Below are positions 5,798 through 13,342 of a DNA stretch of 38,285 bases, one piece after another. The position numbers and the translations under genes were made by a program. The stretch is from the NCBI GenBank assembly GCA_005880615.1, contig VBID01000050.1, positions 1-38,285 of the forward strand, in the 5' to 3' direction. The DNA comes from Chloroflexota bacterium (GTDB lineage: Bacteria; Chloroflexota; Dormibacteria; CF-121). Each line of letters begins with the position of its first letter. The first letter of the stretch is position 1. The notes under the pieces are model-generated. The model made no database searches. It was given only the letters and a program-made list of their open reading frames with translations, and was not told where the DNA came from.

Positions 5798-7293
5798 TAC
5801 GGCGTCACCGTCACCTTCACCTCACCCACGCCGGGGACCGTCAGCGTCTTCGTTTCGCCTTTAGGTGTGGACTCGGCACCGCCCTGCTTGTACCCGCCAG
5901 CACTCTCAATGATGGACACGAGCGCCCTCTCGCTCTCGCGGTTCGTGTCGATGTTCCGATGCGCGTTCTGGCGCACTTGATCTACCACGGCCTTCACCTG
6001 GTTGTTCGCGAGTCCTGCGGCGAATTGTTTTCGCCCTTCTTCCCTCGTCGCCTGATCGCCCTGGGCGGTCCCCACCACGACGCGCGAGAGTTCCATCCCG
6101 GCCTCGAACGACTGAAAGACATAGGCCGCAGCGTCGGGCGACCCGGCGTATTCCCGCTGGCCTTTCAGGATCGCCTCGTTGACGGCGTGGATTTCGCTTC
6201 TTGGCACCTTCTCGCTCAACCGGACGAGTGCGTCGAGGTGGCCGTCCAGGCGCCGGATCGCCGCCATCTGAATCGCGTTGACGCCGCGGAGCTTCGTGAG
6301 GGCCGACTTCGCGGAGGTGACCTCAGCCTGCACCTGGGGCCGGGACATCGGGTCGATGCCCTGGCTCTTCGCCCACTCGTTACCTTCCTTGATGACTTCG
6401 GCTTGGACGAGGACCCCGGCCTTGCCATAGGTCCTGGGGAGCGTGCCGTAGAGGAACCACTGCTGGCCCATCGACCGGAGGTCCTCCTTCCGATAGGTGC
6501 TCAGCATCCGCTCCTGGTCCTCAATCGCGTGCTTGTGCTTCCGTTCCTCCATCTCGATCGCGTATTGATGGTTCACGGCGGCGAGGTCAAAGCTCTTCTG
6601 GAGCATGGCGCGGTCGTGCGTGAATTTGACCAGTTGCTCCTGATGCTTGTCCGCTAGCCCCTGGAGATACTGCCAGCCCTCCAGATTCGCTTTCGCGACA
6701 TCGACCGGGAACCCTTCCTTCAGGAGGTCGAGTTCCCAGAGTTGCTTCCGCTCCTGCATCGTCAGGGCCTTGTCATCCTGGAGATCCTTCCACCGCGTCC
6801 GCTTCGTCTGCCAGTTCTTCAGCAAGGTCTCCGACTGCGCCTGCCAGTCGGCGAAGTGGCGATCCGCACGCTCCTTGTCCCCTTCCTGCCAGCCCTTGAG
6901 GGCGCCGGTCAGCGCGGCGAGTGAGGCGCGCGCATCCTTCCGGCCAGCGACGCCCGTCGCGAGCAAGCCGACCCCCTGGATGAGCTTCGCGATCGTGTTC
7001 TCGGGGCGCTCGCCCTCGACTGGCGCGAGGAAGGGTGTCAAGCCGGCGGAGGGGGGTCGCGGAATCGGTGTTGGTTCGGCAGGCGGAGCCTCGTGCGGCA
7101 CCGCCGTGATCGCCTGCTTCTCCTCGGTGATACGTGTCCCGACACGCTCGGCCCGGCGTTTCTGCGCCTCCTGGTACTCGCTCTGCGCCTGGCGGACCTC
7201 GGGGAGGATGCCGGACTGGGCGACCGCGCCGAAGGAGGGCGGAGGCGCGTCGGGCTTCGCCAAGTAATACGGAGGCGCGTCGGGTTCAGCCAT
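5797..7293 (-). CDS. 498-aa coiled-coil internal virion protein candidate
   Basis: The start at ATG 7293 overlaps the preceding stop by 1 nt. The N-terminus has an 8-9-residue repeat (AEPDAPPYYLAKPDAPPPSF). It then has long charged helices, heavy in Gln/Lys/Glu (SEYQEAQKRRAERVGTRITE; HFADWQAQSETLLKNWQTKR; IEMEERKHKHAIEDQERML), i.e. extended coiled coil at about residues 120-260. A helical C-terminal domain ends in a small beta tail (TLTVPGVGEVKVTVTP). No lytic-enzyme motif was seen. It may be an ejection-tunnel or core protein, as in short-tailed phages (inference). Confidence 0.65.
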   Translation of the reverse strand: MAEPDAPPYYLAKPDAPPPSFGAVAQSGILPEVRQAQSEYQEAQKRRAERVGTRITEEKQAITAVPHEAPPAEPTPIPRPPSAGLTPFLAPVEGERPENTIAKLIQGVGLLATGVAGRKDARASLAALTGALKGWQEGDKERADRHFADWQAQSETLLKNWQTKRTRWKDLQDDKALTMQERKQLWELDLLKEGFPVDVAKANLEGWQYLQGLADKHQEQLVKFTHDRAMLQKSFDLAAVNHQYAIEMEERKHKHAIEDQERMLSTYRKEDLRSMGQQWFLYGTLPRTYGKAGVLVQAEVIKEGNEWAKSQGIDPMSRPQVQAEVTSAKSALTKLRGVNAIQMAAIRRLDGHLDALVRLSEKVPRSEIHAVNEAILKGQREYAGSPDAAAYVFQSFEAGMELSRVVVGTAQGDQATREEGRKQFAAGLANNQVKAVVDQVRQNAHRNIDTNRESERALVSIIESAGGYKQGGAESTPKGETKTLTVPGVGEVKVTVTP

Positions 7294-7538
7294 TACTTGT
7301 GGCACCTGAAGAACGGGTCGTCATTGGGGAATGTGATGACGATCTCGCCGCCGTCGGAGGTTCGAAGTCGCGCCGTGACATCACGCGATGTGGCCTTCCC
7401 CCGGTAGCAGATGCCGACGGATCGGAAATCGAGCTTCGGCGCCGCGTAGCCGGTCAGCGCGATGACGCCACCGATGACCGCCACAAGAGCAACCAGTATG
7501 ATCACCAGCACCCACGGACTCCCGTACCGTTCAGCCAT
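7293..7538 (-). CDS. 81-aa protein with N-terminal membrane anchor
   Basis: Residues 9-32 form one hydrophobic helix (WVLVIILVALVAVIGGVIAL), followed by a roughly 50-residue soluble domain with two Cys (GICYRG; FFRCHK) and beta-like strands (GGEIVITFPNDDPFF). Type II-like topology. It overlaps the preceding 41-aa membrane gene by 8 nt. Function unknown. Confidence 0.65.
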   Translation of the reverse strand: MAERYGSPWVLVIILVALVAVIGGVIALTGYAAPKLDFRSVGICYRGKATSRDVTARLRTSDGGEIVITFPNDDPFFRCHK

Positions 7539-7656
7539 TGCCCCACAACGGATAGGTCAGCCACATGAGGAGCCCCCCGATCAGGAGCACGCCGAGAAGC
7601 CACGTCGCCACGCGGTCGTAGCGGTCCTGGTCCTTCTCGGAGTCGGGGGAGGTCAT
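7531..7656 (-). CDS. 41-aa single-span membrane peptide
   Basis: ATG 7656 overlaps the Zn-ribbon peptide's stop by 4 nt. The N-terminus is charged (TSPDSEKDQDRYDRV) and is followed by one helix (ATWLLGVLLIGGLLMWLTYP) that reaches almost to the C-terminus. It is paired with the anchored 81-aa protein downstream, so the two may form a membrane complex (inference). Confidence 0.55.
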   Translation of the reverse strand: MTSPDSEKDQDRYDRVATWLLGVLLIGGLLMWLTYPLWGNG

Positions 7657-7769
7657 GCCGACTTCTTCACGCGGTGATCTTCGAGGCACCACGGGCACAC
7701 GCCCTCGGTCAACTCCTCCGGGTGCGTCTTCCGGCCGCAGAGGCGGCAGGGGCGCTTGCGCCAGGTCAT
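7653..7769 (-). CDS. 38-aa zinc-ribbon peptide
   Basis: M-T-W-R-K-R-P then C-R-L-C-G, and after 14 residues C-P-W-C: two CxxC knuckles, a minimal zinc ribbon. Basic N- and C-termini (WRKR; HRVKKSA). Both ends overlap the neighbours by 4 nt (ATGA), which is the main proof that it is real. The role is unknown; it resembles other tiny Zn-binding proteins in this genome. Confidence 0.6.
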   Translation of the reverse strand: MTWRKRPCRLCGRKTHPEELTEGVCPWCLEDHRVKKSA

Positions 7770-7966
7770 GCGAGTGCTCGGACCATCTTCTCAATGCTGC
7801 GGCCTGCCCACAGGGTGAACGGCTTTGTGTACTCGCCCTTCATGGCGAGCATGATGTCGAGCACGCCCGGCGGTTGGCAGAAGATCGCGTGCGCCTCAAT
7901 ATTCGCGAGCGTACGCAGCGGGTCGGACTTGTCCATTTCCTTCCCGCATCCCGGGCATTCCATCAC
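7766..7966 (-). CDS. 66-aa protein with CxxC knuckle
   Basis: The start is GTG 7966 (GTGA overlap) or ATG 7963. M-E-C-P-G-C-G-K at the N-terminus and a later Cys (IFCQPPG) could form a metal site. A C-terminal helix ends with KMVRALA. It follows the 236-aa virion-protein gene with no gap. Function unknown. Confidence 0.6.
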   Translation of the reverse strand: MMECPGCGKEMDKSDPLRTLANIEAHAIFCQPPGVLDIMLAMKGEYTKPFTLWAGRSIEKMVRALA

Positions 7967-8673
7967 GCCGCCCCGGCACTGAGCGCCGCGAGCTGCTTAT
8001 TCGCGCTGGCAATCAGAGAGTCGAGCGCATTGACCTCCCCGGTCGCGCTCCGCTCGGCCCCACCGGCCGCGCCTGCCGCCCCTGCGAGTCCCGCCTCGGC
8101 GGTCTGAATGCCTTGAAGCCCGAGCTGCTGCTCCTGCTCGAGCGCCGCGGCCTTCATGGACTGCGCTTGCTTGTCGATCCAGGAGAGCCAGGTCGTCAGC
8201 ATCGTGGAGTCGCCCTGGCCGGAGCGTGCGGCATAATCCATAGCTTTTTGCTTAGCGGCCTGCGCCCACTCGTCGATCTGCGCCTGGATCGGCCCCGGTA
8301 CCTGCCCCGCTGCGGCTTGACTCAACTCCTGCTGCCCGAATGCCGCCGCGGGTTGCGCGACCTGTTGCGCCTGCCGCGCACTCTCCGCCTGGACCTTCTG
8401 CGCCTTCTCCGCCGTGTGGGCTTGGCGTCCCGCGGCCTCGGAGGCTCGCAGCGTGCTCACCGCGCCGAGTCCAGTGGCCCCGAGGTTGATCCACGGCAGG
8501 GCCGACTTCGCAACACCAGCGAAGTCGGCGAGCATGCCCTTGCCGGTATCCGGGGCTGCCGGCGGTGCGGTCCACGTCGTCGGTGGCGTGAAGTCTGGAA
8601 TGGCGGCCGGCATCCCCTGCTCGAAGTAGGGGCCGAAGTCGGCTGAACTCGCGAGGTCTCCGAAGTCAACCAT
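7963..8673 (-). CDS. 236-aa Ala/Gln-rich internal virion protein candidate
   Basis: The N-terminal 45 residues are Pro-rich and flexible. A short weakly hydrophobic stretch follows (SALPWINLGATGLGAVSTL), then a long Ala/Gln/Glu helix (AHTAEKAQKVQAESARQAQQ onward), and the C-terminus is again Ala/Gly-rich. The composition is like podoviral gp14-type ejection proteins, an inference from composition and from the neighbours at 4997-7293 and 9256-10446. The start overlaps the upstream gene by 8 nt. Confidence 0.6.
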   Translation of the reverse strand: MVDFGDLASSADFGPYFEQGMPAAIPDFTPPTTWTAPPAAPDTGKGMLADFAGVAKSALPWINLGATGLGAVSTLRASEAAGRQAHTAEKAQKVQAESARQAQQVAQPAAAFGQQELSQAAAGQVPGPIQAQIDEWAQAAKQKAMDYAARSGQGDSTMLTTWLSWIDKQAQSMKAAALEQEQQLGLQGIQTAEAGLAGAAGAAGGAERSATGEVNALDSLIASANKQLAALSAGAA

Positions 8674-8839
8674 CTCCCCGCACCTCGCCCTGTTGAATCA
8701 TGGCCCGAAGCGGGCACGACTCGTTGTGATCCTCCGCCTTCTTGCTCTTTGCGCCGCACCACGGATCGCCAGCAACGGCGACCGCCGCCAGAATCGTCTC
8801 GAACTGCTCCCCGGTGAACCGAACGAGCGGCTCCGTCAT
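8666..8839 (-). CDS. 57-aa protein, function unknown
   Basis: ATG 8839 is preceded by AGGGGG about 6 nt upstream. It reads MTEPLVRFTGEQFETILAAV, then P-W-C-G and S-C-P-L (two Cys) and an acidic C-terminal end. The stop lies 8 nt inside the next gene. Too short for homology judgement by eye, but the ribosome-binding site and overlap support it. Confidence 0.55.
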   Translation of the reverse strand: MTEPLVRFTGEQFETILAAVAVAGDPWCGAKSKKAEDHNESCPLRAMIQQGEVRGDG

Positions 8840-8866
8840 AACTACCCCCTAACTACCTCCTAGTTA
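8839..8866 (-). promoter_or_regulatory. Tandem 11-bp repeat with two Shine-Dalgarno sequences
   Basis: The gap between the 131-aa and 57-aa genes holds two copies of an 11-bp unit (plus strand TAACTACCCCC at 8839 and TAACTACCTCC at 8850), followed by the inverted TAGTTA. On the mRNA this gives GGAGG in the loop of an AACUA/UAGUU stem and then AGGGGG before the ATG. The 57-aa gene may be initiated or controlled through this small structure (inference). Confidence 0.4.
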
Positions 8867-9259
8867 TACTATCCCAGCGGCCGTCGAGATACGGCGAAGC
8901 TCTTGCGAGAGCACCCACGTGAACGACGCCCACTCTGAAGAATCGCGCAGATCATACGACGACAGATCTTGCGGCTGCGCGATCCCCAACGCTGTCGCCG
9001 CATTCCCGAGCGTCTGCTGGAGGCTCCGGAGGTAATCGCCCGTCGGTACCGCCTCCGCCCACTTCTTCGTCGGACTGTAGCCGAGGGCGAAGAGACCGGA
9101 ACCGTCGCCGAGGTTCGCATCACTGTACGTTTTCCCGTTCAAAGCAAAAATCTTCGCCGAGAGCGCGCGGCGGTAGCCCTCCAAATATCCTTGGAGGTCG
9201 AGTAACGCAGTGACGTTGCGGAAGGGCGTCGATGCGATTTGGCGGGGATCGAGGCTCAC
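8864..9259 (-). CDS. 131-aa structural-region protein
   Basis: GTG 9259 overlaps the preceding stop (GTGA). A helical protein with QGYLEGYRRALSAKIFALNG and, later, YLRSLQQTLGNAATALG. No membrane span, no Cys. It lies between two internal-virion candidates and probably belongs to the same virion module. Function unknown. Confidence 0.65.
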   Translation of the reverse strand: MSLDPRQIASTPFRNVTALLDLQGYLEGYRRALSAKIFALNGKTYSDANLGDGSGLFALGYSPTKKWAEAVPTGDYLRSLQQTLGNAATALGIAQPQDLSSYDLRDSSEWASFTWVLSQELRRISTAAGIV

Positions 9260-10446
9260 TGCCCCACCTCCAACCCGATCTCCGCGAGACCGAGGGGGCC
9301 CCCGCCGGCGGGCGTGGCGGGGGGAACTGTCGCGGGGGCCGGCGCCACAGCCTCGGCGGGCTGTTGGATAAGCTGAACCGCCCGGGAGATTTGCAGCGCC
9401 TGATTCACCGCTTGCGAAAGCTGCGTCTGCGCGCTGAGCGCATCGGCGTACTTGATGTACGGATGCCCCACAGAGGAGAGGCCGACGGTGTACTCTCCGG
9501 TTTGAGGATCCCGCTGCGCTTCGAGGCCGAACTCTTTGAGCTTCTCCGGGGTGAGGAGCGCCTGCACCGCCTCCGGCCCCTGGCTCACAGCCGCCTGCAG
9601 GCCCGGCGCGAATCCGCCCTCCACCTTCTGCCCGAGGAGCGAGTACGCCTTCGAGCGCGCGGACCGATAGCGCGTCTGGCTTGGCTCGATCGCAGAGGAG
9701 TAGAGAATGGAGAGGAGCGGGCCGGCCACGACGCCCCCCGCGCCGAGCAGGGCGCTGAGAGCCGGAGCTGCGGCCTCCGCCCCGCCAGCCGCTCCGGCGG
9801 CCCCCGCGCCCCCAGCGCCGGCCGCACCGGCTCCACCAGCCCCAGCGCCACCCGCAGCCAAGCCTCCCGGGAGAAACACGTCGCCATACGATGCGGGACC
9901 GGCTGCGCCTCCCAGGAATGTGCCAGTCGCGCTAGCGCCGGCGCCCGCGCCGCCGGCGGCAGCCGCGCTTGGCGGGAGAAACACGTCGCCATAGGACGCT
10001 GGCCCAGGCGCGCCGCCTAGGAATGCATCGGGCGGGAGCGCTGCGGTTGTGCCAGCGCCAGCAGCGCCGGATAGATCCGCCCGCTCCCCCGCGCGCTGCG
10101 CTTGAAACGCCTGCTCGGTCTCCGGATTGCGCGCGCCGGATGGTGAGTCATCGAACGCGCCGCCGCGGCGGAGTTGTTCGAGGACCTTCTGCCCCAGGCC
10201 CGCGATGCGCCCGGCGACCTCATCGCCCGCGGGTCGCGTCCCTCGGGCCCCGCCGCCGCCCGTGAATGTAGGGCCGACGCCCGTGCCACCGGGAGCGACA
10301 GGACCAGCGCCGCCGGTGACAGGGGCGCCGCCGACAGGGAGGGTCGGGCTGCCTTTCGTTGAGACCGGCCCGGCTCTCCCTAGGTAGTCTGTTACGGTTG
10401 CTTCGTCTTCGGAACTGAGGAGGCCGGTGAGCAGGGGATCAGGCAT
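9256..10446 (-). CDS. 396-aa Gly/Ala-rich internal virion protein with internal repeat
   Basis: The start at ATG 10446 (MPDPLLTGLLSSEDEATVTD) overlaps the peptidase gene by 8 nt. About residues 30-85 are Pro/Gly/Thr low complexity. About residues 140-245 are Ala/Gly-rich and hold a duplicated block, FLGGA.GPASYGDVFLP, whose copies are 35 residues apart. The C-terminal third is helical with Gln (LSQAVNQALQISRAVQLIQQ). A collagen-like or elastic virion component, or an ejection protein, is possible. No enzymatic motif was seen. Confidence 0.6.
   Translation of the reverse strand: MPDPLLTGLLSSEDEATVTDYLGRAGPVSTKGSPTLPVGGAPVTGGAGPVAPGGTGVGPTFTGGGGARGTRPAGDEVAGRIAGLGQKVLEQLRRGGAFDDSPSGARNPETEQAFQAQRAGERADLSGAAGAGTTAALPPDAFLGGAPGPASYGDVFLPPSAAAAGGAGAGASATGTFLGGAAGPASYGDVFLPGGLAAGGAGAGGAGAAGAGGAGAAGAAGGAEAAAPALSALLGAGGVVAGPLLSILYSSAIEPSQTRYRSARSKAYSLLGQKVEGGFAPGLQAAVSQGPEAVQALLTPEKLKEFGLEAQRDPQTGEYTVGLSSVGHPYIKYADALSAQTQLSQAVNQALQISRAVQLIQQPAEAVAPAPATVPPATPAGGGPLGLAEIGLEVGQ
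9868..9993. repeat. Direct repeat inside virion gene (21 bp, 105 bp apart)
   Basis: The 21 bases at 9868-9888 recur exactly at 9973-9993 (they begin CGGGAGAAACACGTCGCC), in frame, encoding the repeated peptide YGDVFLP. The spacing is 35 codons. Codons next to the repeats have diverged, so this is a duplication kept by selection or gene conversion rather than a fresh copy. Confidence 0.75.
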
Positions 10447-10753
10447 GAGCCACACCATCATGAGCGCGGTTGATCCAATCAGCAGGCTGGAAATGATCGT
10501 GCGTCGTCTCATGCAGAACGCGAAGCCCCAACGTCGCCGCATCCGCCTCCACCTCCGGCTTGTTCGGGTCGGTCGCGACAGCCGCACCGGGGCGATCATA
10601 AACCACATCCGCCCCCAAAAACCACGTGTGCGGGTCGCCATCGAATCCGCCGACGGAGACGCTGTGCTTGACCGTGCGGCCCCACGAGGTCACGGAGCCG
10701 CCGTGCTTCTGGCAGACAATCGCAAGGGCTTCCGCGAACTCCCCGATGCTCAT
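10439..10753 (-). CDS. M15-type peptidase, endolysin candidate
   Basis: 104 aa with the M15 (D-Ala-D-Ala carboxypeptidase / L-Ala-D-Glu peptidase) arrangement: SVTSWGRT (residues 20-27), VGGFDGDPHTWFLGADVVYD with zinc ligands His42 and Asp49, and near the C-terminus a HETTHDHF stretch whose HxH pair (85-87) fits the last ligand. It would cleave peptidoglycan peptides, as a lysis enzyme or as a virion-associated entry enzyme. It sits between the transmembrane coiled-coil gene and the internal virion proteins, not beside the holin candidates, so both roles remain open. Confidence 0.75.
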   Translation of the reverse strand: MSIGEFAEALAIVCQKHGGSVTSWGRTVKHSVSVGGFDGDPHTWFLGADVVYDRPGAAVATDPNKPEVEADAATLGLRVLHETTHDHFQPADWINRAHDGVAHA

Positions 10754-11106
10754 TGTATTTCGGCGCAGCGATTTATTTTCTTCCGGTCCTCGCCCGCGTC
10801 GTTCAGGCAGAGCACCTTGAGCCCGGTCATCAAGACGCGGGTATTCGTCTCAAGCCGCTCCCGCTGCGCCTCCATCGACCGTTGCACGGCCGACATCTGG
10901 CTTGTGGTGCTCGTGAAGACCGACGGCACGTACCCCGCGTCCCGCGCGAGGAAGTAGACGGCGATGAACGCCGGGAACCCGACGACGCCGATGATCCGCA
11001 CCCACTTCGGCAATCCGTTGAACATCTCGTGCTGGTTTACCTCCACCATCCTCCGGAGGACGCGGTTCTCGAGCGCCAGCTCTTCCGGCGTCTTCTCATT
11101 GGCCAT
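10750..11106 (-). CDS. 118-aa single-span membrane protein, spanin-like topology
   Basis: N-terminal charged helix (ANEKTPEELALENRVLRRMV), one transmembrane segment (about residues 37-56, VRIIGVVGFPAFIAVYFLA), then a Gln/Arg coiled coil (SAVQRSMEAQRERLETNTRV) and a C-terminal part with two Cys. It lies directly before the M15 peptidase and overlaps it by 4 nt, so an inner-membrane spanin or another lysis helper fits. The membrane segment is further from the N-terminus than in classical Rz proteins. Assignment tentative. Confidence 0.6.
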   Translation of the reverse strand: MANEKTPEELALENRVLRRMVEVNQHEMFNGLPKWVRIIGVVGFPAFIAVYFLARDAGYVPSVFTSTTSQMSAVQRSMEAQRERLETNTRVLMTGLKVLCLNDAGEDRKKINRCAEIQ

Positions 11107-11302
11107 AGGCCCTCGCCACGGACGTGAGACGAATCGAGCAGGCCGCGCCAACGCGCGGATACGCCACAGGAGCGCGGTGGAGCGCCACCTCCGTCTGGGG
11201 CCGGCCACAGAACCGGCAGCAGTCGGGCGGGAGCTGCGTCCGGTCCGAGCACTTGCCGCCCGGCACCCAGCGGTCGCAGTTCGTACAGAACTGGCGCGTC
11301 AC
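11096..11302 (-). CDS. 68-aa zinc-ribbon protein
   Basis: F-C-T-N-C-D-R-W then C-C-R-F-C-G-R: two CxxC-type knuckles about 24 residues apart, making a zinc ribbon in the first half. The C-terminal half is unstructured or basic. Overlaps are 4 nt with the glycosyltransferase gene and 11 nt with the next gene. Possibly a partner of the neighbouring sugar-modifying enzymes; no direct evidence. Confidence 0.6.
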   Translation of the reverse strand: MTRQFCTNCDRWVPGGKCSDRTQLPPDCCRFCGRPQTEVALHRAPVAYPRVGAACSIRLTSVARAYGQ

Positions 11303-11970
11303 TGGTGGTCTCCGACCATGCGCGCGTCATGCGGGCGACCGTGGACGAGTTGCGCCTGCGGCCCCACGATGTTCCTCAGATACCGCTTGACCATCACCGG
11401 CCAGAGCCAGGTCGGGATGCGAGGGTAGAGGCGACCCCGGTGATACCACGTGTGGCCGATCGTGCCGCCGCCGAGATGCGCGAAGATCGGGTGGCCCTCA
11501 TCGTCCGCCGCCACGTCACAGGTGGAGAGCCACCAGGGGAGGATGGCGCGGTCGCAGGGGGAGGCGAAGACACCGTTGCCCCACGCGCCGATGCGTTCGC
11601 CAACATCGGCCCCGCTCCGGAGCCCGTAGGTGAACGGTGGGCTCTGACGCAGATACGAGACGCTATACAGCGTGCCGAGCGGGTGAGGATAGCCGCGCGC
11701 GGCCCTCCAGAACGCCGCCCACGTCTTCCCTTCGGCCTTCGCCACGAGCCACGACAACCACCCGACCCTGAGCGGTGCTGCGTCGTCGTCCATCGTCATG
11801 AACCACTCGGCGTCGTCGGGCAGCCCCGCGAACGCCGCGTCGAGATTCTCCCCGTGGCTCCGGCCTCGCGCCACGATGACCCGATGCGGCTCGGGCGTCG
11901 TCCGCGCGATGGCCCAGCGGGCGCAGTGCTCCAGACGCGGCGTCACGGTCGGGATCGCGATGTAGATCAT
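11299..11970 (-). CDS. GT-A-type glycosyltransferase
   Basis: 223 aa from ATG 11970 (4-nt overlap with the methyltransferase upstream). It starts MIYIAIPTVTPR like a Rossmann-type GT-A fold. A region AEWFMTMDDDAAPL (about residues 55-68) carries the DxD-type nucleotide-sugar/metal motif. GAWGNGVFASP and HLGGGTIGHTW follow, as in family-2-like transferases. No membrane span. It groups with two methyltransferases just upstream, so it most likely glycosylates a virion protein or a host surface glycan (inference). Confidence 0.75.
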   Translation of the reverse strand: MIYIAIPTVTPRLEHCARWAIARTTPEPHRVIVARGRSHGENLDAAFAGLPDDAEWFMTMDDDAAPLRVGWLSWLVAKAEGKTWAAFWRAARGYPHPLGTLYSVSYLRQSPPFTYGLRSGADVGERIGAWGNGVFASPCDRAILPWWLSTCDVAADDEGHPIFAHLGGGTIGHTWYHRGRLYPRIPTWLWPVMVKRYLRNIVGPQAQLVHGRPHDARMVGDHQ

Positions 11971-12791
11971 TGGGTGCCGCACTCCACACACACTCGGCGC
12001 GCGTCCACGGCGGGAGCGCCGCAGAACTGACAGGTCCACCGGGCGTCCTTCGCCGAGACGACGAGCTCCGGGGCCTGCCAGATCGTTTCCCGGGTCTGCC
12101 AGACGACGCGGAGGTTGCGCCGGAGATACGCCACGGTTTCCTCGCGCCGTGCGGGCGTCGCGAGGTTCACGTCGCCTGCGCCACGCGCGAAGTTCCAATA
12201 GAGGAGGCCGCCGGGCTGGAGCGCTGCGACGAGGTGGATGGAGACGGTCAGGGGGTCCGGGAGATGCTCCAGCACGTCGAGGGCGGTGATGACCTCGAAG
12301 GCCCCGACCGCCGGGACCTCACGGCACACGATGGCCTGAGGGAGCCGCGCCTGGGCGTAGTCCCGGTGCGGCGAGGGGACGTCCACGAGTACGTAGGTCC
12401 AGTCGGGCCGGCGCTGCCGGAGCCACGCGGAGACCGGCGCGACGCCGCAGCCGAACTCGAGGAGTTGCCCCCAGCGCCCCATGCCCGCCAGCACGGTGCG
12501 CCAGGCGGTGTGGCGGCGATGGATGATCTGGCGGTAGAGGAGATAGTCGCTCGTGGCGTAGAAGCCAAGCGCGTCCTCCTCCGTCTTCACGGCGGTGAGC
12601 TGCTCCTGGGCCCGTTCGCGACGGACGGCGTAGCGCACCCACACCTCCTCGCGGGTCAGGCGCGGGTCGCCACTCACGCGCGCGAACTCCCGGACCCACG
12701 CCTGCGGCCAGCCGAGACCCTCGCCGACACGCCGCCCGACGCGCTCGACTCGATCGAGCGCACTGGCGAGGGCGAGCCGCCAGCGCCTCAT
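11967..12791 (-). CDS. SAM-dependent methyltransferase with C-terminal zinc ribbon
   Basis: 274 aa. An N-terminal helical extension (1-95) precedes a class I methyltransferase core: motif I LLEFGCGVAPVSAWL (about 110-124), then YVLVDVPSPHRD and VITALDVLEHLPDPL (about 167-181), and LQPGGLLYWNF. The last 25 residues form a zinc ribbon, CQFCG...CVECG. The layout resembles sugar-modifying methyltransferases of surface-polysaccharide clusters. It overlaps a second methyltransferase upstream and a glycosyltransferase downstream by 4 nt each, so the three are co-translated. The substrate is unknown. Confidence 0.8.
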   Translation of the reverse strand: MRRWRLALASALDRVERVGRRVGEGLGWPQAWVREFARVSGDPRLTREEVWVRYAVRRERAQEQLTAVKTEEDALGFYATSDYLLYRQIIHRRHTAWRTVLAGMGRWGQLLEFGCGVAPVSAWLRQRRPDWTYVLVDVPSPHRDYAQARLPQAIVCREVPAVGAFEVITALDVLEHLPDPLTVSIHLVAALQPGGLLYWNFARGAGDVNLATPARREETVAYLRRNLRVVWQTRETIWQAPELVVSAKDARWTCQFCGAPAVDARRVCVECGTQ

Positions 12792-13342
12792 GGTCTCGCC
12801 ACCACGGTAATGCGGGAGGAGATCCGGAGCGCCGCGACGACGCAGCCGAGGGCGAGCGTCCACCACCACGGGCCGCGGACGTGCTTGACGATGCGCTGGT
12901 GCATGATGCGGACGCGCGTGAAGCCGCAGCCGAGCAAGAGCAGCTCGAGCGTCCCCGGCGTCCACTCCATGTAATGCCCCGGATGGCGGGCCTCCCAGCG
13001 GTCCCTCATCACCCACGCCTCGAGCGAGCGCGCCGAGGGCACCGAGAGCACGAAGTAGCCGCCGGGGACGAGGGCACGCCGGATCGCCCGGAGCACGATG
13101 AGCGGCTCCTTCACGTGCTCGAGCACCTGCCACGCGAAGATGGCGTCGTAGTGCTGGACCGGGGCCGCATCGGCCCACTGCTCGGCGGTCGGATCGCCTA
13201 CTGCGGGCTCCAGCGTGTCCACCTTCCATCCCCGTGCTCGCGCTGCACGCGCGAAGTCTCCCGCCCCGCTCCCGATCTCAAGCACTCGCGCGCCGTGATG
13301 AAGCGGCGGGAAATGCCAGATCCTGCGAACGCCAGCTCTCAC
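12788..13342 (-). CDS. SAM-dependent methyltransferase (type 11/23)
   Basis: 184 aa from a GTG start (GTGA overlap with the fibre gene). Motif I is VLEIGSGAGDFARAA (residues 20-34). YDAIFAWQVLEHVKEPLIVL and ALVPGGYFVLSVPS follow, as in Methyltransf_11/23 proteins. The C-terminus has a hydrophobic helix (WWWTLALGCVVAALRIS), unusual for a soluble methyltransferase and suggesting membrane attachment near the O-antigen-type machinery. It forms a cassette with the next two genes. Confidence 0.8.
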   Translation of the reverse strand: MRAGVRRIWHFPPLHHGARVLEIGSGAGDFARAARARGWKVDTLEPAVGDPTAEQWADAAPVQHYDAIFAWQVLEHVKEPLIVLRAIRRALVPGGYFVLSVPSARSLEAWVMRDRWEARHPGHYMEWTPGTLELLLLGCGFTRVRIMHQRIVKHVRGPWWWTLALGCVVAALRISSRITVVARP

